Assembly (NCBI GenBank): GCA_036278255.1
Contig: DASULK010000018.1
Coordinates: 16,813-80,812 of the forward strand
Source: DASULK01 sp036278255
GTDB lineage: Bacteria > Actinomycetota > Actinomycetes > Mycobacteriales > Micromonosporaceae
DNA: 64,000 nt
Direction of reading: 5' to 3'
The notes below the pieces were generated by a model. That model worked only from the letters and a program-made list of their open reading frames with translations, made no database searches and was not told the DNA's origin. A program made the position numbers and the translations under genes. Every line of letters begins with the position of its first letter. Within the stretch, counting starts at the first letter, position 1. This document shows, piece by piece, positions 32,908-42,121 of this stretch.

Positions 32908-34230
32908 ATGAGTAAGCCGAAGCCGATCTCGGGGTTCCCCGAGTGGCTGCCGCCCCAGCGGATGATCGAGCAGTTCGTCCTGGATCGGATCCGGAACACT
33001 TTCGAGCTGCACGGCTTCGCCCCCCTGGAGACCCGGGCGGTGGAGCCGCTGGACCAGTTGCTGCGCAAGGGAGAGACCTCCAAGGAGGTCTACGTGATCC
33101 GGCGGCTGCACGACGACGGTGGCGGAGGCGACGACTCACTCGGCCTGCACTTCGACCTGACCGTGCCCTTCGCCCGCTACGTGCTGGAGAACTCCGGCCG
33201 GTTGCAGTTTCCGTTCCGGCGCTACCAGATTCAGAAGGTGTGGCGGGGGGAGCGGCCGCAGGAGGGGCGCTACCGCGAGTTCCTGCAGGCCGATATCGAC
33301 ATCGTCGACCGCGACACCCTCTCCCCGCACCACGAGGCGGAGATCCCGCTGGTGATCGGTGACGCGCTGAGCGGCCTGCCGATCCCGCCGGTTCGGATCC
33401 AGGTGAACAACCGCAAGGTCTGCGAGGGCTTCTACCGGGGCATCGGGCTGACCGACCCGGAGGCCGCGCTGCGCGCAGTCGACAAGCTGGACAAGATCGG
33501 GCCGCAGGGGGTGGCCGCGCTGCTGACCGAGACCGCCGGCGCCAGCGAGGCGCAGGCCAAGGCCTGCCTGGCCCTGGCCGAGATCTCGGCGCCGGACGCA
33601 TCGTTCGCCGACGCGGTGCGGGCGCTGGGGGTGGAGCACCCACTGCTGGACGAGGGGCTGGCTGAGCTGGTCGAGGTGGTCCAGACCGCCGCCGAACACG
33701 CGCCAGGGCTCTGTGTCGCAGATCTGCGGGTCGCCCGCGGGCTGGACTACTACACCGGCACCGTCTACGAGACGCAGCTCCGCGGCTATGAACGGTTCGG
33801 CTCGGTCTGCTCTGGCGGGCGGTACGACAATCTGGCCACCGCCGGCGACGCCTGCTTCCCCGGGGTGGGTATCTCGATCGGGGTGACCCGACTGCTCGGG
33901 CTGCTCTTCGGCGCTAACGAGCTGGCCATCTCGCGGAGCGTGCCGACCTGCGTGCTGGTGGCTCTGCCGAACGAGGAACATCGGTCGGCCGCCAACCGCA
34001 TTGCCGATGCCCTGCGCCGCCGCGGTATCCCCACCGAGGTGTCGCCCTCCGCGGCGAAGTACGGCCGGCAGATTCGGTACGCGCAGCGCCGGGGTATCCC
34101 GTACGTCTGGTTCCCCGGCGTTGATGGCGTGCCGGACGAGGTGAAGGACATCCGCAGCGGCGAGCAGGTCGAGGCGGCCGCCGACACTTGGGGTCCGCCG
34201 GCGGAGGATCTGCGACCGAATATCAGTTGA
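32908..34230 (+). CDS. hisS: Histidyl-tRNA synthetase
   Basis: Product of 440 residues, class II synthetase. Motif 2 region LHFDLTVPFARYV and FRRYQIQKVWRGERPQEGRYREFLQADIDIVD, the histidine-A motif RGLDYYTGTVYE and motif 3 GGRYDNL with GVGISIGVTRL are present, followed by the C-terminal anticodon-binding domain (VLVALPNEE). The ATG follows GAGGAGCATTG; an in-frame ATG 36 bp upstream lacks a ribosome site. Confidence 0.95.
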   Translation: MSKPKPISGFPEWLPPQRMIEQFVLDRIRNTFELHGFAPLETRAVEPLDQLLRKGETSKEVYVIRRLHDDGGGGDDSLGLHFDLTVPFARYVLENSGRLQFPFRRYQIQKVWRGERPQEGRYREFLQADIDIVDRDTLSPHHEAEIPLVIGDALSGLPIPPVRIQVNNRKVCEGFYRGIGLTDPEAALRAVDKLDKIGPQGVAALLTETAGASEAQAKACLALAEISAPDASFADAVRALGVEHPLLDEGLAELVEVVQTAAEHAPGLCVADLRVARGLDYYTGTVYETQLRGYERFGSVCSGGRYDNLATAGDACFPGVGISIGVTRLLGLLFGANELAISRSVPTCVLVALPNEEHRSAANRIADALRRRGIPTEVSPSAAKYGRQIRYAQRRGIPYVWFPGVDGVPDEVKDIRSGEQVEAAADTWGPPAEDLRPNIS

Positions 34231-34267
34231 GCACCCGGCCGCTCTCCGACATCCTCCATTCAGGAGC

Positions 34268-34300
34268 ACCGGTTCGGCCCGTCCGGCCGGCCGAACCGGT
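34268..34300 (+). terminator. 12-bp hairpin between hisS and aspS
   Basis: ACCGGTTCGGCC (34268-34279) and GGCCGAACCGGT (34289-34300) pair perfectly around 9 bases. It lies 37 bp after hisS and about 95 bp before aspS, so it probably ends hisS transcription, although an aspS leader role is possible. Confidence 0.55.
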
Positions 34301-34395
34301 TCGAGGTGGCGCCCTGCTGGGGTTGCCCGGCAAGGCTGGGCCGCCGGTTGAGACAATGCCGGAGCAGCTCGCACACATCGAAGGAGACCCTTGCC

Positions 34396-36198
34396 GTGAT
34401 CCGTACCCATGACGCTGGCAGCCTGCGCACGACGGACGCTGGCAGCACGGTGACGCTCGCCGGCTGGGTGGCCCGCCGGCGCGACCACGGCGGCGTGACC
34501 TTCATCGACCTGCGCGACGCCTCCGGCGTGGTGCAGGTCGTCTTCCGGGCGGAGGACGCCCATGCGCTGCGCAACGAGTTCTGTATCCGGGTGACCGGGT
34601 CGGTCGACCGCCGTCCGGCGGGCAACGAGAACCCGGAGCTGGCCACCGGCGAGATCGAGGTCAACGCGGCCGAGCTTGAGGTCCTCTCCGAGGCTGCCCC
34701 GTTGCCGCTGCCGATCGACGACCACGTCGAGGCCGGTGAGGAGGTGCGGCTCAAGTACCGCTACCTCGACCTGCGCCGCAGCGGCCCGGCGCGGGCGATG
34801 AGGCTGCGTTCGCAGGCCAACCAGATCGCCCGCCGGGTGCTGCACGCCCGCGACTTCCTGGAGATTGAAACCCCGACCCTGACCCGCTCGACCCCGGAGG
34901 GTGCCCGCGACTTCCTGGTGCCGGTACGCCTGCAGCCGGGCACCTGGTTCGCTCTGCCCCAGTCGCCGCAGCTGTTCAAACAGCTGCTGATGGTCGCCGG
35001 GATGGAGCGCTACTACCAGATCGCCCGCTGCTACCGGGATGAGGACTTCCGCGCCGACCGGCAGCCGGAGTTCACCCAGCTCGACATCGAGATGTCTTTC
35101 GTCACCCAGGACGAGGTGATCGCCCTCGGTGAGGAGATTGCCGCCGCGCTGTGGCAGGAGCTGGCCGGGTACGAGATCAGCCGGCCGATCCCGCGGATCG
35201 CCTGGCATGAGGCGATGGCCCGGTACGGCTCCGACAAGCCGGACCTGCGTTACGGCGTCGAGCTGACCGAGCTGACCGATTACCTGCGGGGCACCGAGTT
35301 CCGGGTCTTCTCCGGGGCGATTGACGCTGGCGGTTATGTCGGCGCGGTGGTCATGCCGGACGGTGCGGCGCAGAGCCGCAAAGAGCTGGACGGCTGGCAG
35401 GACTGGGCCAAGGCGCGGGGGGCGCGGGGCCTGGCGTACGTGGTGCTCGACGCGCAGACCGGTGAGGCGCGGGGGCCGGTCGCCCGTAACCTGTCGGCTG
35501 AGCATCTGGGCGGGCTCGCCGACGCGGTGGGCGCCAAACCCGGGGATGCCATCTTCTTCGCCGCCTCGGCAAACCGGCGGGAGGCGCAGGAGCTGCTCGG
35601 TGCGGCGCGGGTAGAGATCGCCAAGCGGGCCGGCCTGGTCGACGAGAGCGCCTGGGCGTTCTGCTGGGTGGTCGACGCGCCGATGTTCGAACGCACCGAC
35701 GAGGGCGGCTGGACGGCCGTGCACCACCCCTTCACCTCGCCGAGTGCGGAGTGGGTGGACCGCTTCGAGGAGGCGCCGGACGAGGCGTTGGCCTACGCCT
35801 ACGACCTGGTCTGTAACGGCAACGAGATCGGTGGCGGGTCGATCCGTATCCACCGCGCCGACGTGCAGCGGCGGGTCTTCGATCTGCTCGGCATCAGCCC
35901 GGAGGAGGCCGCCGACAAGTTCGGTTTCCTGCTGGAGGCGCTCAAGTACGGTCCGCCGCCGCACGGTGGCATCGCCTTCGGCTGGGACCGGATCTGCATG
36001 CTGCTCGCCGGTGCCGACTCGATCCGTGAGGTCATCGCTTTCCCGAAGACCCGGGGCGGCTTCGACCCGCTGACCGGTGCCCCCACTCCGATCACTGCTC
36101 AGCAGCGGGCGGAGGCGGGGGTGGACGCCAAGCCCAAGGCGCCGTTGGGGGCGCACGCCGGCACCAGCGGCGTGGCCGCACCGGTCGAGCCCTCCTGA
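34396..36198 (+). CDS. aspS: Aspartyl-tRNA synthetase
   Basis: Product of 600 residues, the bacterial-type length including the GAD insertion domain. The N-terminal OB anticodon domain has AGWVARRRDHGGVTFIDLRD. Class II motif 2 is YYQIARCYRDEDFRADRQPEFTQLD, and motif 3 is HGGIAFGWDRICMLLAG. The GTG start has AAGGAG 9 bp upstream. The stop overlaps a broken SDR gene (TGATG). Confidence 0.95.
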   Translation: MIRTHDAGSLRTTDAGSTVTLAGWVARRRDHGGVTFIDLRDASGVVQVVFRAEDAHALRNEFCIRVTGSVDRRPAGNENPELATGEIEVNAAELEVLSEAAPLPLPIDDHVEAGEEVRLKYRYLDLRRSGPARAMRLRSQANQIARRVLHARDFLEIETPTLTRSTPEGARDFLVPVRLQPGTWFALPQSPQLFKQLLMVAGMERYYQIARCYRDEDFRADRQPEFTQLDIEMSFVTQDEVIALGEEIAAALWQELAGYEISRPIPRIAWHEAMARYGSDKPDLRYGVELTELTDYLRGTEFRVFSGAIDAGGYVGAVVMPDGAAQSRKELDGWQDWAKARGARGLAYVVLDAQTGEARGPVARNLSAEHLGGLADAVGAKPGDAIFFAASANRREAQELLGAARVEIAKRAGLVDESAWAFCWVVDAPMFERTDEGGWTAVHHPFTSPSAEWVDRFEEAPDEALAYAYDLVCNGNEIGGGSIRIHRADVQRRVFDLLGISPEEAADKFGFLLEALKYGPPPHGGIAFGWDRICMLLAGADSIREVIAFPKTRGGFDPLTGAPTPITAQQRAEAGVDAKPKAPLGAHAGTSGVAAPVEPS

Positions 36199-36795
36199 TG
36201 ACGCTGCTGGTCGTCGGCGCCAGCGGGTACCTCGGCGGCGAGGTGTGCCGGCGGGCGGTGGCTGCGGGGGAGCAGGTCGTCGGCACGTACCACCGGGGTG
36301 CCGGAGCCGTACGCCGATGACGAGCCGCCCACTCCGAGATATCCGTACGGGGCGGCGAAGGCGGCGGCCGAGACTGCGGTGCGACTGGTCGATCCGGGCG
36401 CTGCTCTGGTACGCACGTCGTTGATCATCGGCGACGAGCGCAGCAAGCAGATCCAGCTCTGTCTGGACGCGCTCTCCGGCGCGAGCGCGGTGCGGCTGTT
36501 CAGCGACCAGATCCGCTGCCCCGTCGGGGTGGACGACCTGGCGGCGGCGGTGCGGGAGTTGGTCGGCTCCGACTATGCCGGGCTGATCAATGTTGCCGGG
36601 CCGGAAGCGGTCAGCCGTGTGGAGCTGGGCGTGCTGGTGGCCCGCCGCTACGGGCTCGATCCGGCGCAGTTGGCGACGAGTACCACTGCCGAGTCCGGTC
36701 TGTCGGGTCCCGCCGAGGTGCGCCTGGACAGCTCCCGCGCCGCCGGACTGCTGAAGACCCACCTACGCGGCGTCAGCAAGCTGCTGGCCGGCTGA
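36198..36795 (+). pseudogene. Internally deleted, frame-shifted SDR (sugar-nucleotide reductase/epimerase-like)
   Basis: The first 32 codons read MTLLVVGASGYLGGEVCRR, a normal NAD-binding SDR beginning (GxxGxxG), then the frame stops at 36318. From 36298 another frame continues with PEPYADDEPPTPRYPYGAAKAAAE and the later half of an RmlD-like protein, including the YxxxK motif (YPYGAAK). Compared with intact relatives roughly 70-80 residues are missing between the two parts, including the region that should carry the catalytic Ser. The junction lies near 36290-36300. The second part could still be translated from GTG 36298 as a 165-residue fragment, but it lacks the cofactor-binding part. I judge the gene inactive. 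Confidence 0.75.
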
Positions 36796-36885
36796 ATCTT
36801 CCGGCCGTCGCAGCCCGGCCGCTGGGAGCGCCAACTGTGCCGCCGCCGAGCAGCGCGGCGATCACCCCGCTGCGCCTGTGTAGGA

Positions 36886-37635
36886 TCAGCCGAGCCGGAC
36901 CGAGGTACGGGCCAGGGTCTTGGTGAAGCCCAACCGCTCGTAGAGCCGGACCGCCGACTGGTTGTCGGTGATGACCCCGAGCGCCACCTCGTCGTGGTCG
37001 GCGAGCAGCCGGCGGGTCATCGCCGCGGTCAGCGCGGCACCCAGGCCCCGGCCTCGCAGGTCGGTCGCGACGGTGAGACCGGCGAGGAAGCCGACCCCGC
37101 CGTTGCTGCGGTCTGCGCCGCACGCCACGAGTCGCTCACCGGCTCGAATGCCGAACCAGCGGACGATCCGGGGATCGCCGGGCCGGGTGGTGGTGTCCGG
37201 GAAAGCCTCCTCGATGAGCGCCACGATCTCGCTGTGGTCGGCGTTTGTGAGTCGGATCACTCGCTCCTCGCCGGGCTCTGCGGGCGGCGGGTTCGACGTC
37301 CACCGGAATTCCCACTGATCGTGGTGCTCGAAGGGCAGCTGTGCGGCCAGCGCCGCCAGCATCGTCGTCGATGCCCGGGGCAGATGCAGCCAACTGGCGC
37401 CGCCGAGGCTCCCGGCGTCGGCCAGCGCAGCGAAGACCGTGGCCGCCTGCTCGGCGTCACCCAGCGCGCAGGCCACCGGCCCCCACGGCCCCGGTCCGGT
37501 CCAGACCGTCGTCCCGTTCAGCAGATAGCCGGTCACCGCCCCGTCCCCGCCCGTGGTCAGGCGGGCGTAGGGGTGACCCGAGGTGGCAGCAAGAACCGCC
37601 TCCCGTCCCCGGACCAGGCTCGCTCCAGTGATCAC
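36886..37635 (-). CDS. GNAT-family N-acetyltransferase
   Basis: Product of 249 residues. The C-terminal half is a GNAT fold with the acetyl-CoA loop VATDLRGRGLGAALTAAM (R/QxxGxG/A) and the closing NQSAVRLYERLGFTKTLA. The N-terminal half resembles a degenerate second GNAT domain. Substrate unknown. The GTG start lies 6 bp after a TAGGCT -10 box, so the mRNA is probably leaderless. Confidence 0.82.
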   Translation of the reverse strand: MITGASLVRGREAVLAATSGHPYARLTTGGDGAVTGYLLNGTTVWTGPGPWGPVACALGDAEQAATVFAALADAGSLGGASWLHLPRASTTMLAALAAQLPFEHHDQWEFRWTSNPPPAEPGEERVIRLTNADHSEIVALIEEAFPDTTTRPGDPRIVRWFGIRAGERLVACGADRSNGGVGFLAGLTVATDLRGRGLGAALTAAMTRRLLADHDEVALGVITDNQSAVRLYERLGFTKTLARTSVRLG

Positions 37636-37641
37636 CGGGCG

Positions 37642-37647
37642 AGCCTA
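37642..37647 (-). promoter_or_regulatory. -10 element for the leaderless GNAT gene
   Basis: On the minus strand TAGGCT (TANNNT) is followed by 6 bases and the GTG start, the same spacing as for the gene at 2326. Confidence 0.45.
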
Positions 37648-37740
37648 GTCTCGCGAGTGGTACGTCTACCGTGGAGATTGGTGTTGCGCGAGATTGGGTA
37701 CGTAATCCGGCAACTCTGTCGGCCCCCCGAAAGGATGATC

Positions 37741-37911
37741 ATGCTCGCCATCCTCGCAGCGATCGTCTTCGGCTTCGCTCTGTTGATCGATCTGCTCAAC
37801 ACCAATTTCAATGCGCCGGACCTGTTCAACTGGAACACCCTGGTGCTCATCGGCCTGCTCCTGCTGTCGCTTCATCTCGCCGGTGTGCAGCCGCGCCGTT
37901 GGCGCAGATGA
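37741..37911 (+). CDS. Small two-helix membrane protein (56 residues)
   Basis: The protein has two hydrophobic segments, MLAILAAIVFGFALLIDLL and LVLIGLLLLSLHLAGV, joined by the polar turn NTNFNAPDLFNWN, and ends in a basic tail QPRRWRR. The ATG has GAAAGG 6 bp upstream. A preceding ATG six bases earlier is less well placed. A strong terminator follows. Small proteins of this kind are common in actinobacteria. Function unknown. Confidence 0.7.
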   Translation: MLAILAAIVFGFALLIDLLNTNFNAPDLFNWNTLVLIGLLLLSLHLAGVQPRRWRR

Positions 37912-37926
37912 GGCACGACCGCCGGT

Positions 37927-37963
37927 GCCGGCCACCGGGGTGCGGGGTACCCCGGTGGCCGGC
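37927..37963. terminator. Perfect 15-bp hairpin terminator
   Basis: GCCGGCCACCGGGGT and ACCCCGGTGGCCGGC pair perfectly around 7 bases, 15 bp after the small membrane protein and before rarA. A T-rich stretch (GACATTTCT) follows. Confidence 0.75.
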
Positions 37964-38000
37964 GGATTCGTGACATTTCTGGCTCTTGAGGGTCGGCCGG

Positions 38001-38006
38001 TACTGT
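38001..38006 (+). promoter_or_regulatory. -10 element for a probably leaderless rarA mRNA
   Basis: TACTGT (TANNNT) lies 7 bp before the GTG start of rarA, with no Shine-Dalgarno sequence between. Confidence 0.4.
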
Positions 38007-38013
38007 CTGCGGG

Positions 38014-39498
38014 GTGGAGTCCAACGCCCTCTTCTCCCTCACCCCGCCGGTTGACGCCGCCACGGCGCCGACCGGCCCCGGGGAGCGCGAGGACTTCTCC
38101 ACATCCGGGCCAGACGCTCCGCTGCCGGTACGGATGCGCCCCGTCTCGCTCGATGAACTGGTCGGGCAGGATCACCTGCTCGCCCCGGGAGCGCCGCTAC
38201 GGCAGTTGGTGACCGGCGCGGCGCCGATGTCGGTGATCCTCTGGGGACCGCCGGGCAGCGGCAAGACCACCATCGCGCACCTGGTGGCGCGCGCAACCGA
38301 CCGGCGCTTCGTCGCGCTCTCCGCGCTGAACGCCGGCGTCAAGGACGTCCGCGCGGTGATCGATGCGGCACGTCGCGAGCGACGCTCCGGCGGCCGGCCG
38401 ACCGTGCTCTTCATCGACGAGGTGCACCGCTTCAGCAAAACCCAGCAGGATTCCCTCCTCGCCGCAGTCGAGGACCGTACGGTGACCCTGCTGGCGGCCA
38501 CCACCGAGAACCCGTACTTCTCGGTGATCTCGCCGCTGCTGTCGCGGTGTGTGCTGCTCACCCTGCAACCACTCGACGACGACGGCGTACGACGGCTGCT
38601 GCAGCGCGCAATCACCGATCCCCGCGGGCTGGGTGGGGTGGTCATGCTCGCCGCCGACGCCGAGGAGCATCTGGTACGCCTCGCGGCCGGCGATGTCCGT
38701 AAGGCGTTGACCGCGCTGGAAGCCGCCGCCGCTTCGGCCGTGGCCCGGAACGCAGCCGTGATCGACCTGCCCACCGCCGAGCAGGCGGTGGACGTGGCGG
38801 CGGTCCGCTACGACCGGGACGGTGACGCGCACTACGACGTGGTCAGCGCCTTCATCAAGAGCATGCGGGGATCCGATGTGGATGCCGCGCTGCACTGGCT
38901 GGCCCGCATGCTGGTGGCGGGCGAGGATCCGAGGTTCATCGCCCGACGGATCGTGATCTTCGCCAGTGAGGACATCGGCATGGCCGACTCGACCGGGTTG
39001 AGCGTGGCGACCGCCGCGGCGCACGCGGTCGAATACGTCGGCATGCCGGAGGCGAGATTCAACCTGGCCCAGGCGGTGATCCACCTCGCGACCGCCCCGA
39101 AGTCCAATTCGGCCACGACGGCCATCGACGAGGCGATCCGGGACGTGCGGGCCGGCCGGGGAGGACCGGTGCCCCGGGCCCTGCGCGACGCCCACTATCC
39201 CGGGTCGCGGGGATTGGGCCACGGCATTGGTTACCGTTACCCCCACGACGACATCCGGGGAGTGGTCCGGCAACAGTACGCGCCGGACGACCTGACCGGC
39301 GTCGACTACTACCGACCCAGCGGGCACGGAGGGGAGGCGACCATCGCCGCCCGTCTGCCCCGGCTGCGCCGTATCGTCCGTGGCGGTGGTCCGGATTCGG
39401 CCGCCGCCGGCGAGCAGGGGCGGGCGGGAACCGGGCCCGAGGGGGATTCGACGAACGCGAGGAGCGGCAGGGCGTCTGCCAGGGAAGGTGAAGATTGA
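38014..39498 (+). CDS. rarA: Replication-associated recombination ATPase RarA (MgsA/WRNIP1 family)
   Basis: Product of 494 residues. AAA+ ATPase with Walker A GPPGSGKTT, Walker B FIDEVHRF, sensor ATTENP and the tetramerisation domain with SEDIGMADSTGLSVATAA and ALRDAHYPGSRGLGHG. It acts at stalled forks and clamp-loader-like structures. The last 45 or so residues are a Gly/Ala/Arg-rich, poorly conserved tail. The GTG start lies behind a -10 box. The stop overlaps the next gene as TTGA. Confidence 0.93.
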   Translation: MESNALFSLTPPVDAATAPTGPGEREDFSTSGPDAPLPVRMRPVSLDELVGQDHLLAPGAPLRQLVTGAAPMSVILWGPPGSGKTTIAHLVARATDRRFVALSALNAGVKDVRAVIDAARRERRSGGRPTVLFIDEVHRFSKTQQDSLLAAVEDRTVTLLAATTENPYFSVISPLLSRCVLLTLQPLDDDGVRRLLQRAITDPRGLGGVVMLAADAEEHLVRLAAGDVRKALTALEAAAASAVARNAAVIDLPTAEQAVDVAAVRYDRDGDAHYDVVSAFIKSMRGSDVDAALHWLARMLVAGEDPRFIARRIVIFASEDIGMADSTGLSVATAAAHAVEYVGMPEARFNLAQAVIHLATAPKSNSATTAIDEAIRDVRAGRGGPVPRALRDAHYPGSRGLGHGIGYRYPHDDIRGVVRQQYAPDDLTGVDYYRPSGHGGEATIAARLPRLRRIVRGGGPDSAAAGEQGRAGTGPEGDSTNARSGRASAREGED

Positions 39499-41477
39499 GA
39501 CCGCGCGGTGCTAATCAGCCCGACGACGACGCCGAGGAGCGGCAGGATCCACCGGCCAGGGGGCGCCGCTGGGGACGGGGCCGCGGCCGGTCGGACGACG
39601 CGGCAGAGGAGGCGGTGAGCGCCGAGGAGTTCGGCTGGATCGCAGACCTGCGCAGCGCCAAGGAGCAGCGGGTCGATATCGGCCCCGGTGACGACCTGCC
39701 CGGCCCGGCTGAACCAGCTTTCCCGCCACGGCGGGACCAGACCGGAGTGGACGCCTCGCGGCCGCCGATGCCGACCGATCCGGGACCCGGCCGATCCCCG
39801 GAGGTCACCACCGAGGGCAGCGGCTCCATCGCTGCGGACGAGACGTCGACCACCGGGCGGCGAAGCCCCGGCGGACGGCGTGCGGCGCAGGCCCCGGTGC
39901 CACCGGCCGGCGCGGCGGGGCCCGGACCCGACGCAGCACCGCGCCGACGGTTCGGCGCACCGCCCCCGGAGTCTGTTACGGACCCCACCACCGGTGCGAC
40001 TCCGGTGGTGCCCCGCGCGAGCCGTGCCGTACCCCCACCGGTCATCCCCGCACCACCGCCGGTCATCCCGCCGGACAGTCCCGGCAGGGGCATGCCGCCG
40101 GAGTCGGCAGATCTCCTCGGCCGCGCCTCCGGCCGGCGGCGGGCGCGGTCCCAACCGCCCTTGACCGGGGAAACGCCGCCGGGGTCGCCGACCGGAGAGA
40201 CGGTGACGGGCTGGAGCGGCGCCGACGACACCGAGGGGCGTGGCCGCCGGGCCCGTCCGGGGGCGGAGCGGGCCCGGCGTGCGGCTCGTGAGGAGCACGG
40301 CACGCAGGCGACCGGTCCTGGCGGGCCGGCCGTACCCGGCATGTCGGGTGGCCTCGGCGCTTTCCCGCCGCACCGTCCGGTGGAGGCCCCTGGCGAGGGG
40401 GCGCGGGGGCGTGGTGGCCGGGATGGCCGTCCCACCGTGCCGGGCGACCGTCCTACCGGCGCGGCCCCGGTGGCCCGCGCGGCCGCTGCCGCACCTGCCA
40501 CTCCACCGGGCAGCCCGGTCACCAGATCGCCTGCCCGCGGAGCCGCCCCGCCCGGCGCGCCGCCGATCACATCGCGCGGCGCGCCGCCAGCCTCCTCGAC
40601 GTCGCCTCCCGGCCGAACGGTGCCGGGGGGACCGTCCCCCCGGGACGCGGGTGTCGCCTCGGTGGCCCGCGCCGCGGCCGCGCCGCCGGCCGCGCCGCCC
40701 GTGACGGGAGCGGCGGCGGTCCGGCCCGTTGCCCCGCAGGCGGAGACAAGGGCCGGACGCACGCGGGGCCCGATCGGTGAGGGGGATGCCGCCGGCCGGG
40801 ACGGTGCCCCGCCCGGCGACGCGGTCCGGGGTGTCCGTTTACAGCTTCGGCAGCAGATGCGAGAGCAGCGGCGGCTCCGACTGGCGGTGCTGATCACGGT
40901 CAGTCTCGTGGTGCTGGGGGCGTTGCCGTTGTACTTCGGCATCCGCGCGGTCGGTCGGGACCCGGCTTTCAGCACCCTGGACTCCCTGGCGGTGCCCGGC
41001 TGGGCGGCCACCGAGATCGATGACCGGGTCAGTGGTAGCCGCTGGTGCCTGGTCGACTGCCGGCTGCGGGAGCGCACCGCACAATCACAGCGCCCCTGGG
41101 AAGAGACCGCGCAGGCCTATGAGCAGGCGCTGACTGCGGAGGGGTGGCAGTCGTGGCGGTCGGAGCCCTGCCCGGACCAACCGGTGGAGGGGCGCTACAG
41201 CTGCTGGCGGCGTGACGAGTTGACACTGGACCTGTGGGTACGTGATCGCTGCGTGCGCGACCCGGAGGAATCGCTGCTGCCGGATGAGTCGATCGAGCTG
41301 GACGAGGAGGAGTCCCCGTCCGACGAGGACTGCGATGGTTCGGTGGTGTCGGTCAAGGTGCGTAACGCGGTCGCCGACAAACGGACCCGGCCGCAGCCGA
41401 GCGCGGATCCGTCGTTGATCGGTGAGGAACCGGACCCGATCTTCACAGATGATCCACTCTCCACCACACCGTCATGA
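39495..41477 (+). CDS. Large disordered Pro/Ala-rich protein with one membrane helix
   Basis: Product of 660 residues, unrecognised. Residues 1-455 are low complexity, dominated by Pro, Ala, Gly, Arg and Thr, with a short acidic ordered-looking stretch early (EEAVSAEEFGWIADLRSAKE). A single helix (LRLAVLITVSLVVLGALPLYFGI, about 461-483) follows. The last 175 residues form a probable extracytoplasmic domain with six cysteines (WCLVDC, EPCP, YSCW, DRC, DEDC), suggesting disulfides, and an acidic stretch. The TTG start overlaps the rarA stop and has GGAAGG upstream. It may be cotranscribed with rarA. Function unknown. Confidence 0.8.
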   Translation: MRPRGANQPDDDAEERQDPPARGRRWGRGRGRSDDAAEEAVSAEEFGWIADLRSAKEQRVDIGPGDDLPGPAEPAFPPRRDQTGVDASRPPMPTDPGPGRSPEVTTEGSGSIAADETSTTGRRSPGGRRAAQAPVPPAGAAGPGPDAAPRRRFGAPPPESVTDPTTGATPVVPRASRAVPPPVIPAPPPVIPPDSPGRGMPPESADLLGRASGRRRARSQPPLTGETPPGSPTGETVTGWSGADDTEGRGRRARPGAERARRAAREEHGTQATGPGGPAVPGMSGGLGAFPPHRPVEAPGEGARGRGGRDGRPTVPGDRPTGAAPVARAAAAAPATPPGSPVTRSPARGAAPPGAPPITSRGAPPASSTSPPGRTVPGGPSPRDAGVASVARAAAAPPAAPPVTGAAAVRPVAPQAETRAGRTRGPIGEGDAAGRDGAPPGDAVRGVRLQLRQQMREQRRLRLAVLITVSLVVLGALPLYFGIRAVGRDPAFSTLDSLAVPGWAATEIDDRVSGSRWCLVDCRLRERTAQSQRPWEETAQAYEQALTAEGWQSWRSEPCPDQPVEGRYSCWRRDELTLDLWVRDRCVRDPEESLLPDESIELDEEESPSDEDCDGSVVSVKVRNAVADKRTRPQPSADPSLIGEEPDPIFTDDPLSTTPS

Positions 41478-41615
41478 GACAGAGGCCGTTACGGACGGTA
41501 GGGTCAGCACGTTGGGCGCAGAGTGGGGGTGTCGCGCCCCGGATCCGGCGGTTCGGCGCGGCAGACCGGCAAAGCTGACGGATCGGGTGGGCGACGTACT
41601 TCGAGGAGGACTTCC

Positions 41616-42077
41616 GTGAGCGGTGGAGAGATCGCGGGGTTGATCATTGCCGGGGCCGTGCTGGCTCTGGTGCTCGTGCTGGCCGTTCCGATCCTCCGGC
41701 TGCGGCACACGGTGGATGCGGCCACTCGGATGATCAATGAGGTCAATGCCCAGACCGGTCCGCTGTTGGGCAATGTGAGCGCGACGGTGGAGAACGTCAA
41801 CACCGCACTGACCCAGGTGCACACCTCGCTGGACGGGGTCAACATCCAGCTCGCCAAACTGGACACGATGACCTCCCACGCGCAGCAGGTCACCGCGAAC
41901 GTCGCCAACCTGGCCACCGTGGTCTCCGCCGCCGCGGCCAACCCGCTGGTGAAGGTAGCGGCCTTCAGCTACGGCGTCCGCAAGGCCACCGCCGCCCGCC
42001 GTCACGCCGACGAGGAGCGCGAGGTGCGCGAGACGCTCAAGCAGCGGCGCCGGGCGGCCAGGCGCGACGGTCGCTGA
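41616..42077 (+). CDS. DUF948-family membrane protein
   Basis: Product of 153 residues. One N-terminal helix (GLIIAGAVLALVLVLAVPIL) is followed by a long helical, heptad-like region (NEVNAQTGPLLGNVSATVENVNTA) typical of DUF948, and a basic C-terminal tail (KQRRRAARRDGR). Related Firmicute proteins are called general stress or chemotaxis-like proteins. The role is unknown. The GTG start has GAGGAGGA 6 bp upstream, which decides it over longer in-frame options. It forms a set with the next small gene and alaS. Confidence 0.82.
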   Translation: MSGGEIAGLIIAGAVLALVLVLAVPILRLRHTVDAATRMINEVNAQTGPLLGNVSATVENVNTALTQVHTSLDGVNIQLAKLDTMTSHAQQVTANVANLATVVSAAAANPLVKVAAFSYGVRKATAARRHADEEREVRETLKQRRRAARRDGR

Positions 42078-42121
42078 CCCCCGACGCAGTCTCCGGTCGG
42101 GCACGAGGGAAGGATGGAGCC

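Noticed and set aside
34231..34395. Possible T-box or other riboswitch in the aspS leader
   Set aside because: A strong hairpin is present, but no T-box consensus, specifier loop or antiterminator can be made out; a hisS terminator is the simpler reading.
33136..36762. Minus-strand open frame of 1208 codons opposite hisS and aspS
   Set aside because: It is the antisense of well-identified synthetase genes in the phase where third positions pair, the usual cause of long false frames in high-GC DNA. The translation has no recognisable domain and is rich in R, G, H and V.
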